Shown: piece by piece, positions 36,326-45,060 of the stretch
Layout: the number at the start of each line of letters is the position of its first letter
Position numbering within the stretch: position 1 is the first letter of the stretch
NCBI GenBank assembly: GCA_023264995.1
Contig: JAHFUR010000006.1
Coordinates: 62,001 to 126,000 of the forward strand
Source of the DNA: Acidimicrobiia bacterium
Lineage (GTDB): Bacteria; Actinomycetota; Acidimicrobiia; Acidimicrobiales; AC-14
Length of the DNA stretch: 64,000 nucleotides
Reading direction: 5' to 3'
Translations under genes and position numbers: made by a program
The notes under the pieces: model-generated
The model's input: the letters and a program-made list of their open reading frames with translations, nothing else
What the model was told of the DNA's origin: nothing
Database searches by the model: none

Positions 36326-36730
36326 TCAGGGCAGGAGGCGGAAAGCGCCGGTGCTCGGCCTCACGACGGTGAAATGGCGGCGATCGAGGGTGGCGACCTC
36401 GTTGATCTTCATGCGCTCGGCGGTGGCCACCACCGACGCGTCGACGGTGCCCAGCGGTAGGTCCCGGTAGGTGGCCACGAGATCGGCGACCCGCAGCCAG
36501 TCCGCCGCCGCGACCGGCTCGGGAATGAGGTTGCCGGCGGCGAGGTCGCCGATGAACCGGACCTCGGCGTCGACGCCGACTCGAGTCCCGAGGAGGTAGG
36601 TGACCTCGGTGATGACGAGCTCGGGCACGACGAGAGGGCCCGGATGCGTCTCCAGGAGCTCAAGGCACTCGGCGTGATGGGCGTCGTCGAGATCGACGTA
36701 GGCGTAGAGCGGACCAGCGTCGACGATCAG
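36326..36730 (-). CDS. vapC: VapC-type PIN-domain toxin
   Basis: A PIN-domain RNase of 134 residues: LIVDAGPLYAYVD (first Asp), PELVITEVTYLL (Glu), GTVDASVVATAER and VATLDRRHF (later acids), so the catalytic set is complete. No ATG, GTG or TTG exists in frame at the N-terminus. The CTG at 36730 overlaps the antitoxin stop as CTGA and gives the expected N-terminus, so I take it as the start; the first conventional one (GTG 36628) would remove the first acidic residue. VapC toxins cut tRNA or rRNA. Confidence 0.75.
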   Translation of the reverse strand: MIVDAGPLYAYVDLDDAHHAECLELLETHPGPLVVPELVITEVTYLLGTRVGVDAEVRFIGDLAAGNLIPEPVAAADWLRVADLVATYRDLPLGTVDASVVATAERMKINEVATLDRRHFTVVRPSTGAFRLLP

Positions 36731-36960
36731 TGCGATGAACGGACCTCGGCGGCGAGGATCTCCTCGATCCGTTCGGAGACGTCCGAGCGCCCGCTCCTAC
36801 CGGCCCCGGCCGCCAACAGCCGCCGCCTGGTGCCACCGCCGCCCAGATGCGCCTCGATGGCTTGGCGCGTCAGCTCCGACACCGTGGTCCCCCGGCGCTC
36901 AGCCTCGTGGCGCAGCCGGGCATCGAGTTCATCGGGAAGCTTCACCGAGGTTCGTCTCAT
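36727..36960 (-). CDS. vapB: VapB-type antitoxin (ribbon-helix-helix)
   Basis: 77 residues: MRRTSVKLPDELDARLRHEA and GTTVSELTRQAIEAHL form a ribbon-helix-helix, followed by a tail (ERIEEILAAEVRSS) that should wrap the toxin. It overlaps vapC by four bases. ATG 36960 abuts the palindrome at 36961-36976; TATGCT inside it (36971-36966) would start transcription at about the ATG, so the mRNA is probably leaderless and autoregulated. Confidence 0.82.
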   Translation of the reverse strand: MRRTSVKLPDELDARLRHEAERRGTTVSELTRQAIEAHLGGGGTRRRLLAAGAGRSGRSDVSERIEEILAAEVRSSH

Positions 36961-36976
36961 GGTATGCCAGCATACC
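36961..36976. promoter_or_regulatory. Operator palindrome between vapB and abrB-like gene
   Basis: GGTATG and CATACC are perfect six-base arms around CCAG. The site touches the vapB ATG and lies 12 bases before the divergent AbrB-type gene, so one protein bound here could control both. Confidence 0.6.
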
Positions 36977-36988
36977 CACTCTGCCCAG

Positions 36989-37240
36989 ATGGAGTACGTC
37001 CCGGACCGGACGGTGTCGTGCCAGCCGGATCAGGTCACCGTGCCCAAGGTTGTCCGGGATGCGCTCGGAATCGAAGCCGGCGACGAGGTCGTGTTCCGGG
37101 TCGAGGGCAATCGTGCCGTGCTCGCGAGGACCCCCGACTTCCTGGATCTTGCCGGGTCGATCGCCGTCCGGTCCCTGGTCGCGTTCGACTCGGTCGTTTG
37201 CGTCGATCCGTCGCTTCTTCTCCGGGCTACCGAGGTCTAG
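36989..37240 (+). CDS. AbrB/MazE-type antitoxin-like protein
   Basis: 83 residues with a SpoVT/AbrB swapped-hairpin domain: DQVTVPKVVRDALGIEAGDEVVF then VEGNRAVLARTPDFLDLAGS. This is the antitoxin type normally paired with a PIN or MazF toxin. The usual GQVTIP is DQVTVP here. No toxin follows on this strand; the next 250 bases show only fragments. It is divergent from vapBC across a 28-base gap. It may be an orphan left by loss of its toxin. Confidence 0.7.
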   Translation: MEYVPDRTVSCQPDQVTVPKVVRDALGIEAGDEVVFRVEGNRAVLARTPDFLDLAGSIAVRSLVAFDSVVCVDPSLLLRATEV

Positions 37241-37491
37241 GAGCGCCATGACAAGCCCGGCCAAGACCAGGATGGGATGGGTACGCCACGACAAGGGTCG
37301 CGGCCGAAGAAGGGACGGCGTACCAGGCGAGGACCGCGGCACCCGATACAAGGGCCAGGTCCCCCAGGTCCGCACCTGCCAGCGCCTCACCATGACCGAC
37401 CGAGTCGAGCGGCCCCGTCCCGGCCGGGTGGCACAAGCGAGCAGCGCGACGTGAGTTGGCAGGCCGGCCATCGGCCGTCGGGGAGCGCCCC

Positions 37492-37782
37492 TCACTCGCC
37501 TGGCGTGCAGTGGATGGCAGCGAGGGCGAATGCCACGGCCACAAGAACGGTCGCCGTGCTCACGAGGACCTCCCAGGTCCGCCGAGGCCGAGCCAGCGAC
37601 AGGCCGAGAGCCGTCACGGCGAGAGCGACCACTCCCGCCGCGAGCGGTCCAAGAACGGAGGCATGCTGCTGGTAGACGCAGTCGCCCGAAGTCTTCGCGT
37701 AGTGGACCCGGAGACGGTCCGCTCCGATGATGGTCGCGCTCACGACCGCGGCCAGTACCGGGACCGCCACCCGGCGCGCCAT
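37492..37782 (-). CDS. Small membrane protein
   Basis: 96 residues from ATG 37782, starting MARRVAVPVLAAVVSATIIGA, with three hydrophobic segments (also LGPLAAGVVALAVTALGLSL and VLVSTATVLVAVAFALAAI). Two Cys (GDCVYQQH, IHCTPGE) are exposed and may pair. No family recognised. It stands alone in the accessory stretch. Confidence 0.5.
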   Translation of the reverse strand: MARRVAVPVLAAVVSATIIGADRLRVHYAKTSGDCVYQQHASVLGPLAAGVVALAVTALGLSLARPRRTWEVLVSTATVLVAVAFALAAIHCTPGE

Positions 37783-38039
37783 GGAGGATCCAGGAGGGGT
37801 GCCCGCCACAGGTTGGCGAGCGTACCGCCTTGTGCAGTCGGGTGACGGTGGCGCGGGGCGCCGAATGTCATCGGTTGGGGTCCGGTCGCCGGCGATGACG
37901 CCAAGGTTGAGCGACATGGCGACGAACACCAAGCCAGTCGGGGCGGCGGCCGCCCCGCCGACGGTGATGAAGTAGTCATGCCACTGCTCGGGCCGGTGGA
38001 TGTCAGCCGTCGATCGTCCCGCCTTCCGGCCGGCTCGGC

Positions 38040-38918
38040 TCAGGCATCCGGGATGTCTCGACCGAAGGTCTTGAGGGTGATCGTGTCGGGCTCAGGACCG
38101 CCGCGGTGGCCGGTATCCAAGCCGTCGATCGCGGCGATCTCCTCGGCCGACAGCTCGAAGTCGAACACATCGATGTTCTCGGCGATGCGCGTCGGGTTGG
38201 TGGACTTCGGGATCACCGAGCGTCCCTCCTGCACACCCCAGCGCAGCATCACCTGCGCCGGGCTCTTGGCGTGGGCCTGGGCGATCGCGCCGATGACGGG
38301 GTCGGCGAGAGTGCTGCCGTGGCGACCGTCGCGGTAGAAGGTGATACCGCCGATCGGCGACCACGCCTGGGTGCGCACGCCGTGCGCGGCGGCGAAGTCC
38401 TGCACCTCGCGCTGGGCGAAGTACGGGTGCACCTCGATCTGGTTCACCGCGGGCACCACCGCGCGGCGGTCGAGGAGCCCCCGCAGGTGCTCGACCATGA
38501 AGTTGCTGACCCCGATGGCGCGGACCTGGCCGTCGGCCAGCAGCGTCTCCAGGGCCCGGTAGGCCTCCAATGTCCGGTCGAACGCCGTCGGCAACGCCTG
38601 GTGGAGCAGCAGCAGGTCGATCTGGTCGACGCCGAGCTTGCGGGCGCTCTTGTCGAAACCGGCCAGCGTCTCGGCGTAGCCGTAGTCGCTGATCCAGATC
38701 TTGGTCTCCAGGAAGACCTCTGAGCGTTCGACCTGGGAGTCCCGCACGGCTTCACCGACCTGGCGTTCGTTCCCGTAGGCAGCCGCGGTGTCGATCAGGC
38801 GGTAGCCGCACTCGAGGGCGGTCCGGACCGCAGCGCGCGTCTGGTCCGCCGCCGTCTGGAACACGCCGAACCCGAGCGCGGGCAACTCGACGCCGTTGTT
38901 GAGCGTGATGGTCTCCAT
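38040..38918 (-). CDS. Aldo/keto reductase (2,5-diketogluconate reductase-like)
   Basis: A 292-residue (alpha/beta)8 NADPH oxidoreductase: LPALGFGVFQ, GYRLIDTAAAYGNE (Asp and Tyr of the tetrad), VFLETKIWI (Lys), LLLLHQ (the usual His replaced in context by HQ), AIGVSNF and VIPKSTNPTRIAEN. ATG 38918 is chosen because GGGAG lies at a proper distance; ATG 38927 is too close to it. Substrate unknown. Confidence 0.85.
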   Translation of the reverse strand: METITLNNGVELPALGFGVFQTAADQTRAAVRTALECGYRLIDTAAAYGNERQVGEAVRDSQVERSEVFLETKIWISDYGYAETLAGFDKSARKLGVDQIDLLLLHQALPTAFDRTLEAYRALETLLADGQVRAIGVSNFMVEHLRGLLDRRAVVPAVNQIEVHPYFAQREVQDFAAAHGVRTQAWSPIGGITFYRDGRHGSTLADPVIGAIAQAHAKSPAQVMLRWGVQEGRSVIPKSTNPTRIAENIDVFDFELSAEEIAAIDGLDTGHRGGPEPDTITLKTFGRDIPDA

Positions 38919-39018
38919 GGGATTCATTCTCCCTAGTCGGGCCGGCCCTGAACCCGGTCGTTGCCGCCGTCGATGCTGCACGCTTCGCCCGTGGCCCCGG
39001 GTACCACCACGAGCGACG

Positions 39019-39513
39019 TCAGGGCTGTGCGCTCGGGCGCACGAGGATCTCGTTGATGGTCAGGCGCCGCGGACGGGTCACCGCGAAGACGATGATCTCG
39101 GCGATGTCGGCGGCGGTGATGGCGACCTGCCCGTACATGCGCTCGGCCGCCTGTTTGGCCCCGGGATCGTTGATGTGGTCGGTCAGCTCGGTGGCCACGG
39201 CCCCGGGCTCGATGACGATGACCCGGACATCGGGCTGCAGCTCCTGGCGCAACGACTCCGACCAGCCGTTGATGGCCCATTTGGTCGCGGCATACCCAGC
39301 GTCGCCGGGCCTGGCCGTGCGGCCCGCCACCGACGAGAGGTTGACGAGATCACCGCCGCCGTCACGTAGCTGATCGAGGAAGACCTCGGTGGCGGTCATG
39401 GCGCCCAACACGTTGACCTCGACCATGCGCCGGTGGTCGTCGTGCCGGTCGCCGGTGAACAGCGCCAGCAACATCACCCCGGCGTTGTTGACGAGCACGT
39501 CGGCACCGCCCAG
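39019..39513 (-). pseudogene. 5'-truncated short-chain dehydrogenase
   Basis: The frame starts directly at GLGGADVLVNNAGV and continues through LSSVAG, GYAATKWAINGWSESL (Tyr and Lys of the active site) to TGA 39019-39021. The Rossmann cofactor motif TGxxxGxG and about 80 residues are absent. Upstream, the sequence changes at 39514-39520 into a decayed gene on the other strand. A GTG at 39498 would allow a short product but it could not bind NAD(P) normally. Confidence 0.7.
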
Positions 39514-39520
39514 CCCTCGC

Positions 39521-39944
39521 CAGTTGTTCGCCGGGGGTGTCGTCGACTTCTCGGGCCGCTTCGACCGGATCGACCGCGCCTCGGTGGTGCCGAAGCCGGC
39601 GCGACCCAGCCCGATCTGGCTCGGTGGATCGGGTTAGGTTGCGTTCGAGCGGGCCGCCCGGCTCGCAGACGGCTTCAGCTTCTTCGGCGGCGGAATCGAC
39701 AGCGCCATCGGCGCCTGGACGCGCCTGCGCGACCCGCGTGGGCGCCGTCGGCAGATCGGTCGAGGACTTCGGCGCCGAGTACGTGTCCCTCAGTCGGAGC
39801 GTCGGAGAACTGGCGCCGGAGATCGACGCCTGGCGCGACGCCGGCGGCACCACGTCTCGGTGGTCACGATGGACCTGGCTTCGGCTCGGTTGAAGACCAT
39901 CTCGGCTACCTCGCCTCGGTCGCAGACGCGCTTCGGTTGTCGAC
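39521..39944 (+). pseudogene. Decayed LLM-class (F420-dependent) oxidoreductase, C-terminal part
   Basis: Pieces in order: LFAGGVVDFSGRFDRIDRAS and PKPARPSPIWLGGSG, an in-frame TAG at 39635-39637, VAFERAARLADGFSFFGGGI, a frameshift, VGAVGRSVEDFGAEYVSLSR, a one-base loss, HVSVVTMDL, another shift, GFGSVEDHLGYLASVADAL. Together they match the C-terminal half of a luciferase-like F420 enzyme. One stop and three frameshifts make it non-functional, and its N-terminal half is gone. Confidence 0.75.
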
Positions 39945-39978
39945 GGCGCGGGCGGCGACGACCGGGCAAGATGCGGGG

Positions 39979-40524
39979 GTGGCGGAACCTCTCGTCGTCG
40001 TTGCCTACCAGACGAACTGGCCCGAACTGTTCGCCTCGCTCGGGTTCCGGCTCCGGGATGCGCTCGGGCCGGTGGCAACTCGGATCGACCACATCGGCTC
40101 GACGGCGGTACGCGGCTTGGATGCGAAGCCTGTCATCGACGTGCAGGTCTCCGTTGTGGCTCTCGATCCGCACGCGGTGTTCAGCACCCCGCTTCAGGCC
40201 GTCGGCTTCGTCTTCCGTCCGGATAACCCCGAACGAACCAAACGGTACTTCCGAGAGCCGCCCGGGCAGCCCCGAACGCACATTCACGTCCGCCGGGCAG
40301 GATCGTTCTCCGAGCAGTTCGCCCTCCTCTTTCGGGACTACCTTCGCCATCACGTCGAGCGCGCCGATGCCTATGCGATGCTGAAGTGGGAGCTGGCGGC
40401 TCAGTTTCGAAACGACCGCCAGGGCTACGTCGACGCGAAGGAACCCTTCATTTGGGACAGCATTCGGCTCGCCGACGCCTGGGCGCAGGCGATCGGGTGG
40501 GAGCCGGGCCCATCCGACGCGTGA
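39979..40524 (+). CDS. GrpB-family (UPF0157) nucleotidyltransferase-fold protein
   Basis: 181 residues from GTG 39979. The start PLVVVAYQTNWPELFASL, the acidic site IDHIGSTAVRGLDAKPVIDVQV and RTHIHVRRAG with LLFRDYLRHH are typical of GrpB proteins, a nucleotidyltransferase-fold group of mostly unknown role. It follows the decayed gene directly and appears intact. Confidence 0.85.
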   Translation: MAEPLVVVAYQTNWPELFASLGFRLRDALGPVATRIDHIGSTAVRGLDAKPVIDVQVSVVALDPHAVFSTPLQAVGFVFRPDNPERTKRYFREPPGQPRTHIHVRRAGSFSEQFALLFRDYLRHHVERADAYAMLKWELAAQFRNDRQGYVDAKEPFIWDSIRLADAWAQAIGWEPGPSDA

Positions 40525-40708
40525 AGCAGCACATTCCCAGGTCGGCACGACACGAGGCGGGCTGAGTCGCCGGCGCGACTCCTTGGCGTCGTCGGCCCGA
40601 CGGCGCGGGCGACGGCTCCGCAAACTCATGATCGCCGACCCGGGGCCGCAGCGGGCGCCCGTCGGATGAGCCCTTGCCTCAGGACGTTGTTGCTATCATA
40701 CTGTAAGC

Positions 40709-40939
40709 ATGCCGAACGTCCTGGTGCGAGACCTTCCCGACCACGTGCATGCCGAGCTCCAGCGGCGGGCTGAGCAGCGGGGCCAGTCCCTCCAGCAGTA
40801 CCTGGCTGCCGAGCTGGGACGCCTTGCCGCCAAACCGACGCTTCAGGACGTGCTGGCCCGCATCGAGCAGCGGCGCGGCGGTTCGGTCGGGCTGCAGCAG
40901 GCCGTCGAGGACATCGCCGAGGAGCGGTCCCGACGTTGA
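40709..40939 (+). CDS. vapB: VapB/FitA-type antitoxin
   Basis: 76 residues: MPNVLVRDLPDHVHAELQRRA and GQSLQQYLAAELGRLA form a ribbon-helix-helix of the FitA type, with a toxin-binding tail (ARIEQRRGG onwards). ATG 40709. TATCAT at 40694-40699 would start transcription about two bases before the ATG, so the message is nearly leaderless. It overlaps the toxin by four bases. Confidence 0.85.
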   Translation: MPNVLVRDLPDHVHAELQRRAEQRGQSLQQYLAAELGRLAAKPTLQDVLARIEQRRGGSVGLQQAVEDIAEERSRR

Positions 40940-41331
40940 TCGTGGTCGACGCGTCGATCTTGGCCAACGTCATCGGGGATGACGGCGTCGACGGGCACCG
41001 GGCGCGGAGTGAAGTCCGAGCTGCCGGGGAGCTTGCCGCACCCGACCTGGTGGACGTCGAGACGGTCGCCGTTCTCCGCAAGCGCTGGGTCGCCGGCGCC
41101 ATCTCCGACGACCGGTTCGCCGAGGCCATCGACGACCTCGAAGCCATCGAGCTGGATCGCTACCCGACGCTCCCCCTGATGCGGCGAGCCTACGAGCTGC
41201 GCGCCAACATCACCGCCTACGACTCCTCCTACATCGCTCTTGCCGAGGTCCTGGGCTGCGAGCTGCTGACCGGCGACACTCGACTCGGGCGAGCCCCAGG
41301 GCCTCCCTGCGCGATCAGGATCATGCGTTAG
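40936..41331 (+). CDS. vapC: VapC-type PIN-domain toxin
   Basis: 131 residues with the PIN acids in place: VVDASILANVI, DLVDVETVAVLRK, NITAYDSSYIALAEVLG and LLTGDTRL. It is an RNase toxin neutralised by the preceding antitoxin. The start is TTG 40936, overlapping the antitoxin TGA as TTGA. This is the second complete vapBC pair within 5 kb. Confidence 0.87.
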   Translation: MIVVDASILANVIGDDGVDGHRARSEVRAAGELAAPDLVDVETVAVLRKRWVAGAISDDRFAEAIDDLEAIELDRYPTLPLMRRAYELRANITAYDSSYIALAEVLGCELLTGDTRLGRAPGPPCAIRIMR

Positions 41332-41679
41332 GTCCGACGCCGACTGCGGCCGTCCATCTGGTCACTTGCCGGCGGTTTGTGACAGGCAGACCCGGAGAGC
41401 TCGTCCGTTCTTATGGGATGCGCATCACCTCGATCGGGGAGCCTCACGTGCGCGTTGACGACGATCCTGCGGCGTCGACGGTCACCCCGACCTGCTCGCC
41501 TCAGGCCCGATGGGCCCTCACATCGATCGCGTACGTCGCGAGGGCTCGAAGGTCGGCGAGGTCGCCACCCAGCACGTCGCCGCCGGGCTCCGTCTCAGCG
41601 ACCAGCTCCTGGCGATGAAGTTCCACCCGCACGGTCAGACGCGCGACCGACCCTCGCTGAACGGGCGGGGAACGGAAGG
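41332..41679. other. Intergenic region without a confident gene
   Basis: About 350 bases after vapC. A short minus-strand frame (VRVELHRQELVAETEPGGD onward, ending near 41501) reads somewhat like protein, but has no start signal and no match I know. It may be a remnant. Nothing else is visible. Confidence 0.4.
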
Positions 41680-42018
41680 TCAGAACGCGGCGCCGGCGAC
41701 GACCAGCCCGGCCCCGATGACGAGGTGGAGCAGGTCGTCGGTGCGCGTCCACCGGAAGAGCGCCTCGGGGAACCAGTGCTGGTGGCTGGCCAGGGCCTGG
41801 TAGAGGTCGACCAGGCCGAACCCGACGAAGAACGCCCGGGCGGCCGCCGGGTCGCCCCACGCGGCCAACCCCAGGCCGAGCAGGCCGAAGCCCAGGTGGA
41901 AGACGTTGTACGCCGGCGCCGAGCTCGTGGCCCCTCGTTCACCGTGGGCCAGGAACCCGAGCAGGCCCACGCCGACGAGGACGGCGCCGAGCCCGCCGAG
42001 CACCAACCGACGGACCAT
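41680..42018 (-). CDS. DUF4383-like small membrane protein
   Basis: 112 residues from ATG 42018 with four hydrophobic helices. YNVFHLGFGLLGL and the helix pair around FFVGFGLVDLYQALAS, plus a late HLVIGAGLVVAG, are typical of DUF4383 proteins of actinobacteria. Function unknown; membrane location clear. Confidence 0.7.
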   Translation of the reverse strand: MVRRLVLGGLGAVLVGVGLLGFLAHGERGATSSAPAYNVFHLGFGLLGLGLAAWGDPAAARAFFVGFGLVDLYQALASHQHWFPEALFRWTRTDDLLHLVIGAGLVVAGAAF

Positions 42019-42091
42019 CCGGGCCACCCTACGTGGCCACGGGCCGGGCCCGACAGCACCCGGATCAAGTTCCGGGCCAGGAACGCCGAAC

Positions 42092-42652
42092 ATGTCTCAT
42101 GACCCGCAGCGCCACGACCCCTCACGGTCCGGCGCCGGCGTCGACGCGATGATCACCTGGGTGCTGGTGGAGGCCACGCTGGCGTTCATCGTGTTCTGCG
42201 CCGACTCGGTCGGCGACGACGGGCGGGGCCCGGTGGCCCGGGTGGCTCGGTCCGCCCTGTGGATGGTCACCCTGACCCAGTGGTTCACCCACCGGAATGT
42301 GGCCAAGTTGGGACGATTCGGTGCCATCGTGTGGTTCCTAGTGACGATGGGATGGCTCCTCTCGCTGGAGTACGACCGGATTGCCAGCCCCGGCTTCTTC
42401 GTCCTGGCCGAGGCCACCCTGGGGTTCGTCGTCTATTGCGTCGATGCGCTGTCCGCCGACCTGGAGAACAAGCCCGGCCGCCGGCTGCTGCGCAGCGTCT
42501 TCTGGCTCGGTCCCATCGCCCACTACTTCACCGACGACGACAGCGTGGCCCTCATCACCGCCAGCGTGACGGTCTGGGGCCTCCTGACCACCGGCTGGCT
42601 CTTGGGCCTCGTCGTCGACCGGGTGGCCGGGCCGCTGGGGGGCGTGCTGTGA
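42092..42652 (+). CDS. Multi-pass membrane protein of unknown function
   Basis: 186 residues with two related halves: ITWVLVEATLAFIVFCADS and FFVLAEATLGFVVYCVDAL, each followed by a basic loop, a Trp-rich helix (LWMVTLTQWFTHRN; FWLGPIAHYFTDDD) and a third helix. This looks like an internal duplication. No family recognised. Its stop overlaps the GH43 gene as GTGA. Confidence 0.6.
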   Translation: MSHDPQRHDPSRSGAGVDAMITWVLVEATLAFIVFCADSVGDDGRGPVARVARSALWMVTLTQWFTHRNVAKLGRFGAIVWFLVTMGWLLSLEYDRIASPGFFVLAEATLGFVVYCVDALSADLENKPGRRLLRSVFWLGPIAHYFTDDDSVALITASVTVWGLLTTGWLLGLVVDRVAGPLGGVL

Positions 42653-43563
42653 GCATCCTCGACACGTTTCGCGAGCGCCGGCCCTTCCCGGGCCAGGACC
42701 CCTGGGTCGTGGCCCACGAGGGCGAGTTCCTCCTGGCCCAGTCGGCCGGCGGGAACCGCCGGATCGTGGTCAAGCGCTTCGCCGACCTCGACCGGATGGA
42801 CCGCAACACCGAGACCGTGATCTGGTCGCCCAGCGGGCCGGGGGGCCCGGACCGCCAGGTGTGGGCGCCTGAGCTCCACCACATCGAGGGCCATTGGTAC
42901 GTGTACTTCTCGGCCCGCGACGGCCGGGCGGCCAGTCACCGCACCTACGCGCTGGTCGCCGAGAGCCCCCTCGGCCCCTACCGCGAGCTCGGCAAGGTGT
43001 GCGACGCGGCGCACGACGTGTGGGCCATCGACCTCACGGTCTTCGCCGACGATGGCCGCCTCTACGCCATGTGGTCGGGTTGGGAGGGGCCGAACGACGG
43101 CTTCCCGCAGAACCTGTACATCGCGCCCATGTCGGACCCGTGGACCATCAGCGGGGACCGCCGGTGCCTGGCCCGGCCCGAGCACGACTGGGAGATGAGC
43201 GTGGCTGCGGTCAACGAGGGGCCCGAACTGGTCCGCCACCCGGAGACGGGACGGCCCTTCGTCCTCTACGCCGCCGACGCCAGCTGGACCCTGGCCTACA
43301 AGATGGGGCTGCTCGAGTGGACCGGGGGAGACGTGGGCGACCCGGCGTCGTGGCGGAAGTTGCCCCGCCCCTTCTTCACCGGAGGTGGTCATGGTTGCGT
43401 CGTCGGCACCCCCGACGGGTCGCGCCTCGTCTACCACCGCAAGCTGAGCGCCGACCCGGGCTGGGCCGACCGTGAGATCCTCTCGGCCTCCCTGGTCTGG
43501 GACGCGGCCGGCTACCCGGTCGTCCGGCCGGGGACGTCGGCGGGGGCGGCCTCGGCGGCGTGA
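42649..43563 (+). CDS. Glycoside hydrolase family 43-like protein
   Basis: 304 residues of a five-bladed beta-propeller type. The likely catalytic acids are Asp in PGQDPWVVAH, Asp in VWAIDLTVFAD and Glu in VNEGPELV, in the correct order for GH43. QVWAPELHHIEGHWYVYFSA is a family hallmark. Family members cut arabinan or xylan side chains. No signal peptide is seen, so it acts inside the cell or on imported sugar. GTG 42649 overlaps the preceding membrane-protein gene. Confidence 0.85.
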   Translation: MSILDTFRERRPFPGQDPWVVAHEGEFLLAQSAGGNRRIVVKRFADLDRMDRNTETVIWSPSGPGGPDRQVWAPELHHIEGHWYVYFSARDGRAASHRTYALVAESPLGPYRELGKVCDAAHDVWAIDLTVFADDGRLYAMWSGWEGPNDGFPQNLYIAPMSDPWTISGDRRCLARPEHDWEMSVAAVNEGPELVRHPETGRPFVLYAADASWTLAYKMGLLEWTGGDVGDPASWRKLPRPFFTGGGHGCVVGTPDGSRLVYHRKLSADPGWADREILSASLVWDAAGYPVVRPGTSAGAASAA

Positions 43564-43613
43564 AATAGGCTCGGCCCCTCACGGCCACCGGCGGGCGGGG
43601 AGGTGTCGGAAGA

Positions 43614-44987
43614 GTGGACGTCAGCCCCGAGCTGCGGCGGGTCAAGGAGGAGGTCGAAGCCGACCTCCTCGGTCGACCGGGCGTCACCGGTGTCGACATC
43701 GGCTACAAGGAGGTTGGCGGCCAACCGACCGAGGTGGTGGCCATTCGCGTCCTGGTCGTGGAGAAGCACGACGTGCCGCCCGAGGAGGCCATCCCGGCCG
43801 AGGTCGGGGGGCACCCGACCGATGTCATCGAGCGCCGGTTCACCCTCCACGTCCACAGGGTCGCCGAGGCCGCCTTCGTGTTGCAGGCGGACGCCGGCGC
43901 CTACGACCCACTGGTCGGCGGGGCCAGCATCGGGCCGTGCCGCTCGCCGGGCGGCCGGGTGCTGGCCGGGACGCTCGGGTGTGTCGTCTACGACACCGCC
44001 ACCGGCCAACCCATGCTGCTGAGCAACTTCCACGTGCTGGCCGTCGACACCGGGGCGGCGGTGGGCGATGCCCTGGCCCAGCCCTCCAGGGTCGACGGCG
44101 GCGCCTGCCCGGAGTCGGCGGTGGGCGCGCTGGCCCGCTGGTCCCTGGGCGGTTCGGTCGACGGCGCCGTCGCCTGGGCCACCCGGCGGGGCGTGGCCTG
44201 CCAGGTGGCCGGTATCGGCGCACTGGCCGGGACGGCCGCGGCGGCGGCCGGCACCCCAGTCCGCAAGCGGGGCCGCACGACCGGGCTCACGTTCGGCACC
44301 GTCGACACCGTCGACCTCACCGTCACCCTCGACTACGGCGACGGGATCGGCAGCCGCACCCTCAACCACCAGGTGGGGATGCGGCCCGACACCTCCCGCT
44401 CGGCCCGGGTCGGCGGTGCCGGCGACTCGGGGTCGGTCGTCGTCGACGGGGCCAACCGGGCCGTCGGCCTCTACTTCGCCGGCGACGACAGCTCCGGCTA
44501 CGGCATCGCCAACCCGATCGGCCCGGTGCTCGCCGCCCTTGGGGTCACGCTGTGCTCGGGCACGACGTTGCCGTTCTACCGCTACTGGAGCGCCGCCGCC
44601 ACCGACCACTTCTACACCGCGAGCTGGGGGGAGCTGAACCGGGGGCGGGGCGGGTATGTCCTCGACGGGGTGCAGTGCCGTCTCTTCCCGGCGCCGGCGG
44701 CCGGCACCGTCGCCCTCCACCGGTACTGGAACCCGACGGTCAGGGACCACTTCTACGTCGCCAACTTCGACGAGCTCGGCATGGGCAAGTACGGCTGGGC
44801 CTACGAGGGGGTGGCGGGCTTCGTCTACCCGGCCCCGGCGCCGGGCACGGTCCCCCTGCACCGCTACTGGAACGAGGCCTCCGGCGACCACTTCTACACC
44901 ACCTCGTTCGGCGAGCTGGGCGCCGGCGGTCATGGGTGGAACTACGAGAGCGTCTGCTGTTACGTGCTGCCCGCCGGCGGTCCCTGA
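43614..44987 (+). CDS. Nal1-like trypsin-fold protease with three DUF5648 repeats
   Basis: Residues 1-310 form a chymotrypsin-fold domain like Nal1/DUF peptidases, with likely triad His140 (LLSNFHVLAV), Asp183 (SVDGAVAWA) and Ser272 (GAGDSGSVVV). Residues 320-457 hold three repeats of about 45 residues beginning FYRYWSAAATDHFYT, LHRYWNPTVRDHFYV and LHRYWNEASGDHFYT, the DUF5648 pattern found in secreted, lectin-like proteins. No signal peptide is visible from GTG 43614. The gene precedes the LodA-like oxidase. Confidence 0.8.
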   Translation: MDVSPELRRVKEEVEADLLGRPGVTGVDIGYKEVGGQPTEVVAIRVLVVEKHDVPPEEAIPAEVGGHPTDVIERRFTLHVHRVAEAAFVLQADAGAYDPLVGGASIGPCRSPGGRVLAGTLGCVVYDTATGQPMLLSNFHVLAVDTGAAVGDALAQPSRVDGGACPESAVGALARWSLGGSVDGAVAWATRRGVACQVAGIGALAGTAAAAAGTPVRKRGRTTGLTFGTVDTVDLTVTLDYGDGIGSRTLNHQVGMRPDTSRSARVGGAGDSGSVVVDGANRAVGLYFAGDDSSGYGIANPIGPVLAALGVTLCSGTTLPFYRYWSAAATDHFYTASWGELNRGRGGYVLDGVQCRLFPAPAAGTVALHRYWNPTVRDHFYVANFDELGMGKYGWAYEGVAGFVYPAPAPGTVPLHRYWNEASGDHFYTTSFGELGAGGHGWNYESVCCYVLPAGGP

Positions 44988-45060
44988 CGGCGCCTGTGGC
45001 GGAACCGGGCCGGCCGGCCTACCGTGACGCCGGCGGCGGAGGCGACGAGGAGGGGCGACG

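Noticed and set aside
37727-37975. Plus-strand 82-residue frame
   Set aside because: It overlaps the better-supported small membrane protein on the other strand and has no start signal or recognisable pattern.
41501-41860. Minus-strand frame with protein-like C-terminus
   Set aside because: Most of it is antisense to the DUF4383-like gene; the remaining 40 residues have no start signal or known match.
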